64,000 bases of DNA. It comes from Prevotellaceae bacterium MN60 (GTDB lineage: Bacteria; Bacteroidota; Bacteroidia; Bacteroidales; Bacteroidaceae). The stretch's first letter is position 1; each line of letters opens with the position of its first letter. Location: positions 248,001-312,000 of the forward strand of contig FZQZ01000001.1 in the NCBI GenBank assembly GCA_900199555.1. The letters are read 5' to 3'. Position numbers and translations under genes: made by a program. The notes below the pieces were generated by a model, which saw nothing but the letters and a program-made list of their open reading frames with translations, had not been told where the DNA came from and did not search any database. Below, piece after piece: positions 36,916 to 45,099 of the stretch.

Positions 36916-38574
36916 ATGAACGATATACCAAGTTTCAATTCCTACATCGAAAATACGATTAAGGATAACTGGTTGCTCGACGCCTTGACAGACTATAAGA
37001 GCACTACCTTACAGTATCACGATGTAGCACGTAAGATAGAGAAGCTGCACATCATGATGGAGGCAGCAGGTATTCAAAAAGGAGACAGGATAGCCGTGTG
37101 CGGACGTAATTCCGCACACTGGTCTGTGGCTTTTCTTGCCACATTGACCTATGGTGCAGTAATCGTACCTATTCTTCACGAATTTAATGCCGAACAGATT
37201 CACAATATCGTTAATCACTCTGAGTCACGCCTATTGTTTGTAGGCGATTATGTGGCTCCCACTATTGATGCTGCAGAGATGCCCCAATTGGAAGGTATCT
37301 TCAATCTTCCCGACTTCTCGCTACATACGTCTCGCAACGAACAGTTGACGGATGCTCGTGAGCGTCTGAACGAATTGTTCGGTCATAAGTTCCCCAATGC
37401 CTATCGCCAAAAGGATATCCACTGGCATCAGGACACCCCCGAAGAGCTTTGCATGATTAACTACACCTCTGGAACCACAGGTTTCTCTAAGGGTGTTATG
37501 CTGCCCTATCGCGCCCTATGGGGGAATGTGGATTTCTGCCAGAAGTATCTGGGCAGCCACATGCCTAAATTCAGCAATACGCTGAGCATCCTGCCTATGG
37601 CTCACATGTATGGCATGACTATCGAGTTCCTATTCCCCTTCTGCTCAGGCTATCACCTGCACTTCCTCACCCGTCTGCCTTCGCCAGCAATCATTGCCGA
37701 AGCTTTCAAGGAAGTAAAGCCCGATGTAGTTGTGGCCGTACCTCTTATTATTGAGAAGATTATCCGCAAACGTGTGTTCCCAAAGATTCAGAGCAACGTT
37801 ATCAAGATATTGCTGCAGATGCCTGTCGTATCAAAGAAGGTAAAAGAGCGCATCTGTCGCGAGGTATATGCAGCCTTTGGAGGAAAAGCCTATGAGATTA
37901 TCGTAGGTGGCGCTCCGCTCAACCAAGAGATTGAGCAATTCCTCAAAGGCATCGATTTCCCTATCACTGTTGGCTATGGCACAACCGAGTGTGCACCGCT
38001 CATTTCCTATAGCGATTACCACGACTTCGAGCCTGGCTCATGTGGTGTACCTCTGCCCAGCATGGAAGTAAAGATTGACTCTAACGATCCACAAAACGTA
38101 GAGGGCGAGATTATCACGCGAGGTGTCAACATGATGACGGGCTACTATAAAAATGAAGAAGCCACCCGCCAGGCTATCGACAAGGATGGATGGTATCACA
38201 CTGGCGACCTTGCCACCATGTCTGCAGATGGTCATATCTTTATTCGTGGCCGTCTGAAGAACATGCTCTTAGGAGCTAACGGACAAAACGTATATCCAGA
38301 GGAAATCGAGGATAAGCTCAACTCTATGCCACTCATCAGCGAAAGCTTGATAGTACAGCGTGGCGACAAGTTGGTAGCACTCATTCATCCCGATGTAGAG
38401 GAAGTCAAGGAGATGGACCTCTCACAAGAGGAATTGGAGAGCGCCATGGAGCAAAACCGTCAGCAGCTCAACGAGCAGCTGCCCGTATACAGCAAACTAC
38501 AAGCCTTTGAACTTCTGGAAGAGGAATTCCAGAAGACACCCAAAAAGAGTATAAAACGCTATTTATATAAATAA
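36916..38574 (+). CDS. AMP-binding acyl-CoA synthetase, copy 1
   Basis: 552 residues from the ATG at 36916 (MNDIPSFNSYIENTIKDNW); the frame upstream crosses the promoter. ANL-superfamily motifs: P-loop MINYTSGTTGFSKGVMLPYR, GYGTTECAPLISY, GWYHTGDLATMSADGHIFIRGRLKNMLLGANGQNVYPEEIE and a C-terminal Lys in KTPKKSIKRYLYK. It activates a fatty acid to acyl-CoA through an acyl-adenylate. Its neighbour is a close paralogue. Confidence 0.88.
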   Translation: MNDIPSFNSYIENTIKDNWLLDALTDYKSTTLQYHDVARKIEKLHIMMEAAGIQKGDRIAVCGRNSAHWSVAFLATLTYGAVIVPILHEFNAEQIHNIVNHSESRLLFVGDYVAPTIDAAEMPQLEGIFNLPDFSLHTSRNEQLTDARERLNELFGHKFPNAYRQKDIHWHQDTPEELCMINYTSGTTGFSKGVMLPYRALWGNVDFCQKYLGSHMPKFSNTLSILPMAHMYGMTIEFLFPFCSGYHLHFLTRLPSPAIIAEAFKEVKPDVVVAVPLIIEKIIRKRVFPKIQSNVIKILLQMPVVSKKVKERICREVYAAFGGKAYEIIVGGAPLNQEIEQFLKGIDFPITVGYGTTECAPLISYSDYHDFEPGSCGVPLPSMEVKIDSNDPQNVEGEIITRGVNMMTGYYKNEEATRQAIDKDGWYHTGDLATMSADGHIFIRGRLKNMLLGANGQNVYPEEIEDKLNSMPLISESLIVQRGDKLVALIHPDVEEVKEMDLSQEELESAMEQNRQQLNEQLPVYSKLQAFELLEEEFQKTPKKSIKRYLYK

Positions 38575-38580
38575 GGTATT

Positions 38581-40242
38581 ATGGAAAACGTACCCAGCTT
38601 TAATCAATTGATTCAAAAAAGCATCATCGACAACTGGGATCTTGATGCACTGACAGACTACAAGGGAGCCACCTTGCAATACCATGATGTGGCTCGTAAA
38701 ATAGAGAAACTGCACATTCTGTTCGAGAACTGTGGAGTGACAAAGGGCGATAAGATTGCCCTTTGCGGACGTAACAGCAGCCAGTGGGCTGTGGCTTTCC
38801 TTGCCACCCTCACCTATGGCGCTATTGCCGTACCCATCCTTCACGAGTTTATGGCCGAGCAGATTCACAACATTGTTAACCACTCTGATGCGAAGTTGCT
38901 CTTTGTTGGTGACCATGTAGCCACTCAGATTGACCCCATGCAGATGCCCCACCTTGAGGGTATCATCAACAACCCTGACTACTCGCTCATGCTGTCGCGT
39001 ACCGACAAGCTGACCTATGCCCGCGAGCACCTTAACGAGCTCTACGGCAAGAAGTTCCCCAAATATTTCCGTAAGGAACACGTCAACTACTATACCGAGG
39101 CTAACGGCGATGAGCTGGCAATGATTAACTACACCTCAGGAACCACTGGTTTCTCTAAGGGTGTAATGATTCCCTATCGTGCCATGTGGTCAAACTACGA
39201 CTTTGCCGAGCATGTATTGGGTAAGATTATCGGTCGCAACGACCGCATCATCTCTATCCTGCCTATGGCCCACATGTATGGTATGGCATTCGAATTTCTT
39301 TTCGAATTCCTCCACGGCTGTCATGTTTACTACCTCAACCGCATCCCCTCGCCAGCCATCATTGCACAGGCCTTTGCTGACATCAAGCCGAAGATTATTA
39401 TCGCTGTGCCCTTGGTTATCGAGAAGATTATCCGCAAGAAGGTATTCCCCAAGATACAAAACAATCGCATGCGCCTGCTGCTCAATATGCCAGTCATCTC
39501 AAAGAAGGTGCGCCACATGATTTGCCAGGAGGTTGTCAAGGCCTTTGGCGGCGAGCTCTACGAGGTGATTATTGGCGGTGCAGCCTTCAATCAGGAAGTA
39601 GAGTCATTCCTCAAGCGCATCGAGTTCCCCTACACCGTAGGTTACGGAGCCACCGAGTGTGCACCTATCATCTGCTATCGCGACTGGCAGACCTTCAAGC
39701 AGGGCTCTTGCGGACAGGCAGCCTACCACATGCAGGTAAAAATCAATTCTTCTAATCCCGCTAAGGTACCTGGTGAAATTCTTGCCAAAGGTCTTAACAC
39801 CATGTTGGGATACTATAAGAATGACGAGGCTACTCGCGAAGTTCTTGACAACGAAGGCTGGTATCATACGGGCGACCTCGGCACGATGGATGCTGACGGC
39901 AACGTCTTCATCAATGGCCGCTCAAAGAATATGCTGCTTGGTCCCAGCGGACAGAACATCTACCCAGAGGAGATTGAGGATAAACTCAACTCTATGGCAA
40001 TGGTAGTAGAAAGTGTTGTTGTACAGCGCGACAACAAGCTCGTAGGTCTTGTTTATCCCGACTACGACGAAGCCAAGAACATGCGCTTCAATGAGGAAGA
40101 CATCAAGAACATCATGGAGCAGAACCGCCTGCAGCTCAACGAGCTATTGCCTGCCTATGAGAAGATTACCGAAATAGAGATACGCCAAGAGGAGTTCGAA
40201 AAGACTCCTAAGCGCAGTATCAAGCGCTTCTTGTATACTTAA
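38581..40242 (+). CDS. AMP-binding acyl-CoA synthetase, copy 2
   Basis: 553 residues. It aligns with copy 1 over its full length with almost no gaps (for example SIIDNWDLDALTDYKGATLQYHDVARKIEKLHIL and MINYTSGTTGFSKGVMIPYR), so the two arose by tandem duplication. The active-site and C-terminal Lys motifs are kept (KTPKRSIKRFLYT). It starts 6 bases after copy 1 and is preceded by TAAGGTATT. Differences around the acyl pocket could give different chain preference. Confidence 0.88.
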   Translation: MENVPSFNQLIQKSIIDNWDLDALTDYKGATLQYHDVARKIEKLHILFENCGVTKGDKIALCGRNSSQWAVAFLATLTYGAIAVPILHEFMAEQIHNIVNHSDAKLLFVGDHVATQIDPMQMPHLEGIINNPDYSLMLSRTDKLTYAREHLNELYGKKFPKYFRKEHVNYYTEANGDELAMINYTSGTTGFSKGVMIPYRAMWSNYDFAEHVLGKIIGRNDRIISILPMAHMYGMAFEFLFEFLHGCHVYYLNRIPSPAIIAQAFADIKPKIIIAVPLVIEKIIRKKVFPKIQNNRMRLLLNMPVISKKVRHMICQEVVKAFGGELYEVIIGGAAFNQEVESFLKRIEFPYTVGYGATECAPIICYRDWQTFKQGSCGQAAYHMQVKINSSNPAKVPGEILAKGLNTMLGYYKNDEATREVLDNEGWYHTGDLGTMDADGNVFINGRSKNMLLGPSGQNIYPEEIEDKLNSMAMVVESVVVQRDNKLVGLVYPDYDEAKNMRFNEEDIKNIMEQNRLQLNELLPAYEKITEIEIRQEEFEKTPKRSIKRFLYT

Positions 40243-40246
40243 ACAT

Positions 40247-40280
40247 AAAGAGAGAGCCCGCAAGGCTCTCTCTTTCTTTA
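40247..40280 (+). terminator. Terminator after the acyl-CoA synthetases
   Basis: AAAGAGAGAGCC (40247-40258) pairs perfectly with GGCTCTCTCTTT (40264-40275), followed by T-rich sequence. Confidence 0.85.
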
Positions 40281-40295
40281 TCTGTATAATATACC

Positions 40296-40316
40296 TATCG
40301 AGGGGAAACCTCGATA
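40296..40316. repeat. Short hairpin upstream of the RAYT-like gene
   Basis: TATCGAGG (40296-40303), loop GGAAA, CCTCGATA (40309-40316). It lies 15 bases before the RAYT start. RAYT proteins recognise short hairpins, so this is a possible target or regulator; that is inference. Confidence 0.45.
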
Positions 40317-40331
40317 TACAACACACGCCCA

Positions 40332-41570
40332 ATGAACAAATCCGATAAGCACAGCATGCAGCGCCGAAGCCCTGGCAACAACTATTCCCACCCTGGGTAC
40401 TATCATATCACCATAACGATAAGCAACAGAAGAGCACAATCATTAGGTCGCATTGTTGGCGACCTGCAATACCCCGATGGACATCCCGATGCACCCAAGG
40501 TAGAGCTCACCGCCATTGGCAAGATGGTGGAGTACGAACTACGACACAGCATATCTCGTCACTATCCCGTTGTTGAGGTACAAGACTATGTCGTCATGCC
40601 AGAGCACATACATTTCATTCTTCATGTAAAGAATAGCATCATTAGCAAGAACGGTCGTGAGACGCATCTCGGACAAATCATCGCAGGCTTCAAAAAAGGC
40701 TGCAATCGCCGCTATTGGGAAATCATCGGGCTTACTCCTAATACCCCGCCATCCCTCTCTAGCTCCGCTTCTGCCTCCATTCCCGGCTCTGTGGTTGGCT
40801 CTATGCCTACCTCCGTGTCTGGCTCTATGTTCCCTGCGGTTTCCCCGCAGGGTCCAAAGGCTCCCTCTTCCGCCTCCTCTGGGCGCCCAGCGCTTTTCAG
40901 CTCAGGCTATGTAGATATCATTCCTCTAAAAGAAGGCCAGCTAGATACGCAGCGCGCCTATATCCATTCCAACCCACGCAATCGCCTGCTGCGCATCACA
41001 AACAGATCCGCCCTATTTCCACAGCGCAATACCATCGATACACTGGTCACGCCATCAGCCCTAAAAGGCTATCTCACGAAGGAGCATGCCCTGCGAAATA
41101 ACGACACCACTACCTGGAATACACTGCATAACAAACTAACCATCGCCAATAGCCATGTGCTCTGCGACAGCTATGGCTCTCTTGACTTACTCACCCATCG
41201 ATTATTGCCTGTTGTCTGCCACCGTCTAGACAAACCGCTTTTCGCACAACAGAAGGCCGCATGCCTTAATGCAGCCCAGCAAGGCGCCGTATTGGTTTCT
41301 CCCCGAATAGCCGCTGGCGAACAAGAAATCATTGACGAAGCAATCGCTCTCGGCTTTCCCGTCGCCCTCATTATAGACAATGGCTTTCCCGCTATCTACC
41401 ACCCCTCCGAGTCTCGCCTCGCCCTATGCGCTTCCGCCCACATGCTGCTGATTACTCCGTGGACATACCATTATCGCCACAACAATCAAGAGATAACCGT
41501 AGCGGAATGTAAGACTATGAATTGCATCGCTCAAGCAATATGCCGCACTAAAGATAGCTGGTGGAAGTAA
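40332..41570 (+). CDS. RAYT-like HUH transposase fused to a DprA-like C-terminal domain
   Basis: 412 residues. The first ~135 are an IS200/REP-associated transposase domain: YYHITITISNRRAQSLGRIVGD and the HUH motif in VVMPEHIHFILHVK (HIH). A Ser/Pro/Gly/Ala-rich linker (about 140-190) follows, then YVDIIPLKEGQLDTQRAYIHSNPRNRLLR, the usual RAYT continuation. The last ~120 residues (QGAVLVSPRIAAGEQEIIDEAIALGFPVALIIDNGF...) resemble a DprA/LOG-type Rossmann fold. It lacks flanking insertion-sequence ends. A palindrome array follows directly. Confidence 0.75.
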   Translation: MNKSDKHSMQRRSPGNNYSHPGYYHITITISNRRAQSLGRIVGDLQYPDGHPDAPKVELTAIGKMVEYELRHSISRHYPVVEVQDYVVMPEHIHFILHVKNSIISKNGRETHLGQIIAGFKKGCNRRYWEIIGLTPNTPPSLSSSASASIPGSVVGSMPTSVSGSMFPAVSPQGPKAPSSASSGRPALFSSGYVDIIPLKEGQLDTQRAYIHSNPRNRLLRITNRSALFPQRNTIDTLVTPSALKGYLTKEHALRNNDTTTWNTLHNKLTIANSHVLCDSYGSLDLLTHRLLPVVCHRLDKPLFAQQKAACLNAAQQGAVLVSPRIAAGEQEIIDEAIALGFPVALIIDNGFPAIYHPSESRLALCASAHMLLITPWTYHYRHNNQEITVAECKTMNCIAQAICRTKDSWWK

Positions 41571-41598
41571 CTTACAAAGAAAAAGGTTAGAAAACACC

Positions 41599-42342
41599 CT
41601 TCACATTCACGCGTAACTCTATGTGCTATAGAGCGTTAAGCGTGAATAGTGTTTTCAGGTCTATTTCGGTGAGCGCATCAGTCTGTCCTCGTTCTTGTAT
41701 CAGCCTATCCCTGCTCTGAATTAGCCTGATTCAGCGCTGAGTTAGCTACACTCAGCGCCCAATCAGTTACTTTCGCACATCAATAGTTATTGTATTGCAC
41801 CTCGAAATAGCTGTATTCAGAGCTGAATGTAGCTAATTCAGAGAGCGAAAAGCATTATGCGTAAATTCGAGGAGAATTATGCGTAAATTCAAGGAGAATT
41901 ATGCCGTCAAACGAGCACAAAAGTAATGCTTGCATTAATTTTGTCGAGTGCAGGCATAATCGACGATAGTCAATTATGCCGTCAAACTATCCGTAAAGTG
42001 CCGTCAAACTCCTCGAATAATGTCGTTAAACTATTTGTGTTCTGGAATAGAGGCTATATAGCATCGGGAAAGTGCCTATTTTACATGTCTATATAGGCAC
42101 TTTTGCAGTCCAAAACAGCCACTATTCCGATGCTAAAGTGGCACTATTCACGGAGATTCCAAATACGCCATGCACAATTCTGAATACGCCACGTACAGTT
42201 CCGAATACGCCACAGAAAAATTCGTGCGTGGCACGCACTGAATCGTATACGCCACGTGCGGAATCGTACGTGGCGTATATATCGAAAAACACTATTCACG
42301 CATATTGTACTATGAGATAATACGATACGCGTGAATGTGAAG
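41599..42342. repeat. Inverted-repeat-bounded array of 21-22-bp imperfect palindromes
   Basis: Non-coding. Outer ends CTTCACATTCACGCGTA (41599-41615) and its exact inverse (42326-42342); inner ends GCGTGAATAGTGTTTT (41640-41655) and inverse (42286-42301). Each end folds into its own hairpin (41606-41646, 42295-42335). Inside are four blocks of short palindromes at 21-22-bp spacing: 41716-41841, 41852-41917 (three 22-bp units), 41971-42036 (three 22-bp units) and 42156-42282 (six units). A 10-bp-stem hairpin stands at 42070-42102. No frame in it looks coding. Confidence 0.8.
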
Positions 42343-42459
42343 AGTTATTTTTAAATCATTTTATTATATAAGGTATTCCTTTCCATCCGTGATGAAACAG
42401 ATATCAGTTTTTGTGTCTATAGAAGCAACAAATAGGTAGATTGGGGAAAGTCCCGTAGG

Positions 42460-43467
42460 TTACAACTTTCTTCTTAGCCAATTGTACAAGGCCAAACGAG
42501 CGACTTGAAGAATTTCAAGTCTTTGAAGCCAATCTTCGTCCTGTATCTTAAGATCACCATAAAGATCAAAATCACTAAGGAACAATATACCATCATGAGA
42601 AATATCACATCTTTTTTTGTAAAACTGCCTAAATTTCTCTTCAGATTTGCCAGCAACATAGATTTTCAAATATCTAAGGAACCTTGCTGTAGGTCTTATT
42701 TTTTCCCCCTTCCCATATTTGCTGTAATCTAATTTAGCCATACCCTCTATGGATGAAACTATCGATAGCAAAGATACGCTCCTTTTGGTATCAAACAAGT
42801 CTATACCATCATAGAGCAAGCCAATGCATTGAGCCACAATGTTCCTATCATCCAAATCCAAAGAATAATACCTGTCTAAGACATATTCTAAGCCAAAAGG
42901 GAATTTGATTTCCGGGTTTCCCGCTAAATGCGGATTATTAGTAAAATACTTCATTGGATCATCTGTAGTTTCATAGTAATTACAACAAGTTGTAAAATCT
43001 GTAACATTTAAGTCTTTACCAATATTGGGATATCGATACCCTCTAATAATCCAATGACTAGTTTGGTTTTCAAAGTAACTCAATTCTTCCTTACTTAAGT
43101 CTGAGACATCCTTCATTGGTACCTGAATACCCCAACAGTCATATTTGGAATTATACTCAAAAAAGTGGAAATTAGTCACAGATGATAGCAAATGGAGAAT
43201 TTCTTTCCTAACACGTATTTCATGAGGTATTTTTCGACATATTCGCAAAACATCTTCAGATAAGCCTTTCTTTCTGAACTCTTCTTCGCATGCAATATCT
43301 TCCTCAACCTCTTCTACTTGATATTCTAAGATTGCAGGAAAATGAGAGGCATACTTAGAAAAAGGAGCATCTGACAAATAATAGATTGGAACTAATTGGA
43401 ATATCTCACCATACTTATAAGCCTTCAAAAGAGGCGAATTAGTAAAGATAATACTTCTACAAATCAT
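42460..43467 (-). CDS. HEPN-type protein, candidate abortive-infection RNase
   Basis: 335 residues, AT-rich codons unlike the neighbours. The C-terminal ~100 residues are helical and carry RCDISH (Arg286-x4-His291) within FRQFYKKRCDISHDGILFLSD, the R-x4-6-H motif of HEPN RNases, followed by a helix EDWLQRLEILQVARLALYNWL as in Apea-like HEPN domains. The N-terminal ~200 residues match nothing I know. HEPN proteins of this layout often act in phage defence by cutting RNA. It sits alone after the palindrome array. Confidence 0.65.
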   Translation of the reverse strand: MICRSIIFTNSPLLKAYKYGEIFQLVPIYYLSDAPFSKYASHFPAILEYQVEEVEEDIACEEEFRKKGLSEDVLRICRKIPHEIRVRKEILHLLSSVTNFHFFEYNSKYDCWGIQVPMKDVSDLSKEELSYFENQTSHWIIRGYRYPNIGKDLNVTDFTTCCNYYETTDDPMKYFTNNPHLAGNPEIKFPFGLEYVLDRYYSLDLDDRNIVAQCIGLLYDGIDLFDTKRSVSLLSIVSSIEGMAKLDYSKYGKGEKIRPTARFLRYLKIYVAGKSEEKFRQFYKKRCDISHDGILFLSDFDLYGDLKIQDEDWLQRLEILQVARLALYNWLRRKL

Positions 43468-43485
43468 ACTTTAATGTTTTGACTA

Positions 43486-43516
43486 CAAAAATACAAGAAA
43501 AAAAAACATATGCAAA
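43486..43516 (-). promoter_or_regulatory. Promoter of the HEPN gene
   Basis: TTTG (43513-43516), a 19-base spacer and TATTTTTG (43486-43493); leader ~15 bases. Confidence 0.65.
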
Positions 43517-43601
43517 ATTTTTAATAAAACTTAAGACCTTAAAAGCGGTGTCAAGAAGAACTCCGTTTTATGGCAAAATTGGTTAAAATGAGCTATAATT
43601 A

Positions 43602-43632
43602 TTTGCTATATCTAAAAAATGTGCTATATTTG
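43602..43632 (+). promoter_or_regulatory. Promoter of the DUF805-like gene
   Basis: TTTG (43602-43605), a 19-base spacer and TATATTTG (43625-43632). Confidence 0.65.
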
Positions 43633-43685
43633 TGGCAGAATAATAACTAGTCCATTTAAAATAGGAATTATAGGAATAAACTATT

Positions 43686-44093
43686 ATGAGAAAAATATTA
43701 AGACTGATAGAATTAGCGAGTAACGTTGAGCCAAAGAATGTTGGGAGGATTGATTATTTCTCTTTTTTTCTCCTTTATCTTCTATCTCACGGTTTGTTTG
43801 CAATAGTTTTTTATCTCATTCTCTCCATATCTTCGGTTAGTTATATTGGAATACCTCTAGCGTTTGCAGGGGGAGTCTTCTTTACGTTTTCATTTGTATC
43901 TTTTATCCTATTATCTCTTATAACAAAAAAAAGATTTGCGGATGCAGGATATTCAGCATGGAATTTTCTTTGGTTAATTATTCCTGTTGTCGGTTTCGCA
44001 GTCCTTCTGTTTATTGTAAGTCAACCTTCTGTTTATATTCCCACGGAAAACGATAAAACTTCAGGAAAGAGTGTACGTCAAACTGACGAATGA
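43686..44093 (+). CDS. DUF805-like membrane protein
   Basis: 135 residues. The family pattern is visible: GRIDYFSFFLLYLLSH at the start, three hydrophobic helices, and KKRFADAGYSAWNFLWLIIPVVGFAVLLFIV, which corresponds to the conserved R-x-x-D-x-G-x-S/A-x-W...IP..G block. It has a short polar tail. AT-rich like the HEPN gene, which is transcribed away from it. Function unknown. Confidence 0.65.
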   Translation: MRKILRLIELASNVEPKNVGRIDYFSFFLLYLLSHGLFAIVFYLILSISSVSYIGIPLAFAGGVFFTFSFVSFILLSLITKKRFADAGYSAWNFLWLIIPVVGFAVLLFIVSQPSVYIPTENDKTSGKSVRQTDE

Positions 44094-44269
44094 TATACTC
44101 AGAACTTGCCTTAATCTTGTCTATGCATTTCTGTCTGTCCATCATATCTAAGGGCAAAGATAGAAAGAATTGGCTAAAGTTCCAAATATTTGACGAGAAA
44201 ATTGGAGCGGAGGATATAGCTCTAACATGGTATTTCCATATTTCATGCCGTTTTTTGCAAGAAAAGCAG

Positions 44270-44277
44270 TACCTTTG
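44270..44277 (+). promoter_or_regulatory. tcdA -7 box
   Basis: TACCTTTG, 19 bases before the start codon. The -33 element is not clear. Confidence 0.6.
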
Positions 44278-44296
44278 CAGAAAATTTGAGAGAACG

Positions 44297-45094
44297 ATGG
44301 CTATACAAGATGCAATATTTCGTAGAAGTGAACTACTGTTAGGTAACGAGGCAATGGAGAAGATTGCCCAAAAGCGAGTGATAGTCTTTGGTGTAGGTGG
44401 CGTAGGTTCGTGGTGCGCAGAGAGTCTGGTGCGTAGCGGCATTCGCCAATTGACGATTGTGGATAGCGACCGCGTATGTATCACGAATATCAACCGACAG
44501 CTGATGGCTACAACAAAGACGGTGGGACAAGTGAAGGTGGATGCACTGAAGGAGCGTCTGCTCACTATCAACCCGCAAGCTGAGATTACTGCACTGCAGA
44601 AGATTTTCACCGAAGAGACTGCCGAGGAGTTTGCCCTTGCCAGTTACGACTATATCATCGATGCCATCGACTCGCTGAAAGATAAGGCGGCACTGATTCT
44701 GCTGGCTTGTCAAACAAAGGCAAAGCTCTTCTCATCAATGGGTGCAGCACTGAAGTTGGACCCCACACGCATTCAGGTGACAGAGTTCTGGAAGGTTAAG
44801 GGCGACCCCTTGGCTCGTGCCCTTCGCAATAAGTTTAAGAAAGAAAAGCAGTTTCCTAAGCATAAGTTCCAATGCGTATATAGCGACGAACTGCTGACGA
44901 ATCTTGGGCATAACGCTACATGTGGCACTGAACAATGTATGTGTCCAAAAGCGAAAAATGGTCCAGGCGACGCTAGTCTCCTGAACCATGAATGGTGTTC
45001 ATCGAAAGCTCAAATCAATGGCAGTCTCTCTCACATTACCGCCATCTTTGGATTTACGTTGGCGGGATTGGTGATTCAAGATGCCACGAAATAA
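44297..45094 (+). CDS. tcdA: tRNA threonylcarbamoyladenosine dehydratase
   Basis: 265 residues from the ATG at 44297 (MAIQDAIFRRSELLLG), placed by the TACCTTTG box at 44270-44277; the longer frame overlaps the upstream gene. E1-like fold: VFGVGGVGSWCAESLVRSGIRQLTIVDSDRVCITNINRQ. CxxC-type cysteines occur in ATCGTEQCMCPK. It cyclises t6A37 of tRNAs to ct6A using ATP. Confidence 0.9.
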   Translation: MAIQDAIFRRSELLLGNEAMEKIAQKRVIVFGVGGVGSWCAESLVRSGIRQLTIVDSDRVCITNINRQLMATTKTVGQVKVDALKERLLTINPQAEITALQKIFTEETAEEFALASYDYIIDAIDSLKDKAALILLACQTKAKLFSSMGAALKLDPTRIQVTEFWKVKGDPLARALRNKFKKEKQFPKHKFQCVYSDELLTNLGHNATCGTEQCMCPKAKNGPGDASLLNHEWCSSKAQINGSLSHITAIFGFTLAGLVIQDATK

Positions 45095-45099
45095 ACTTC

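Noticed and set aside
40332-41570. A complete insertion sequence at the RAYT-like gene
   Set aside because: No terminal inverted repeats or target duplication bound the gene itself; the inverted repeats lie wholly downstream of it.
41852-42036. Regular 22-bp repeats looking at first like a CRISPR array
   Set aside because: Units are contiguous, imperfect and palindromic, with no spacers of constant length between conserved repeats and no cas genes nearby.
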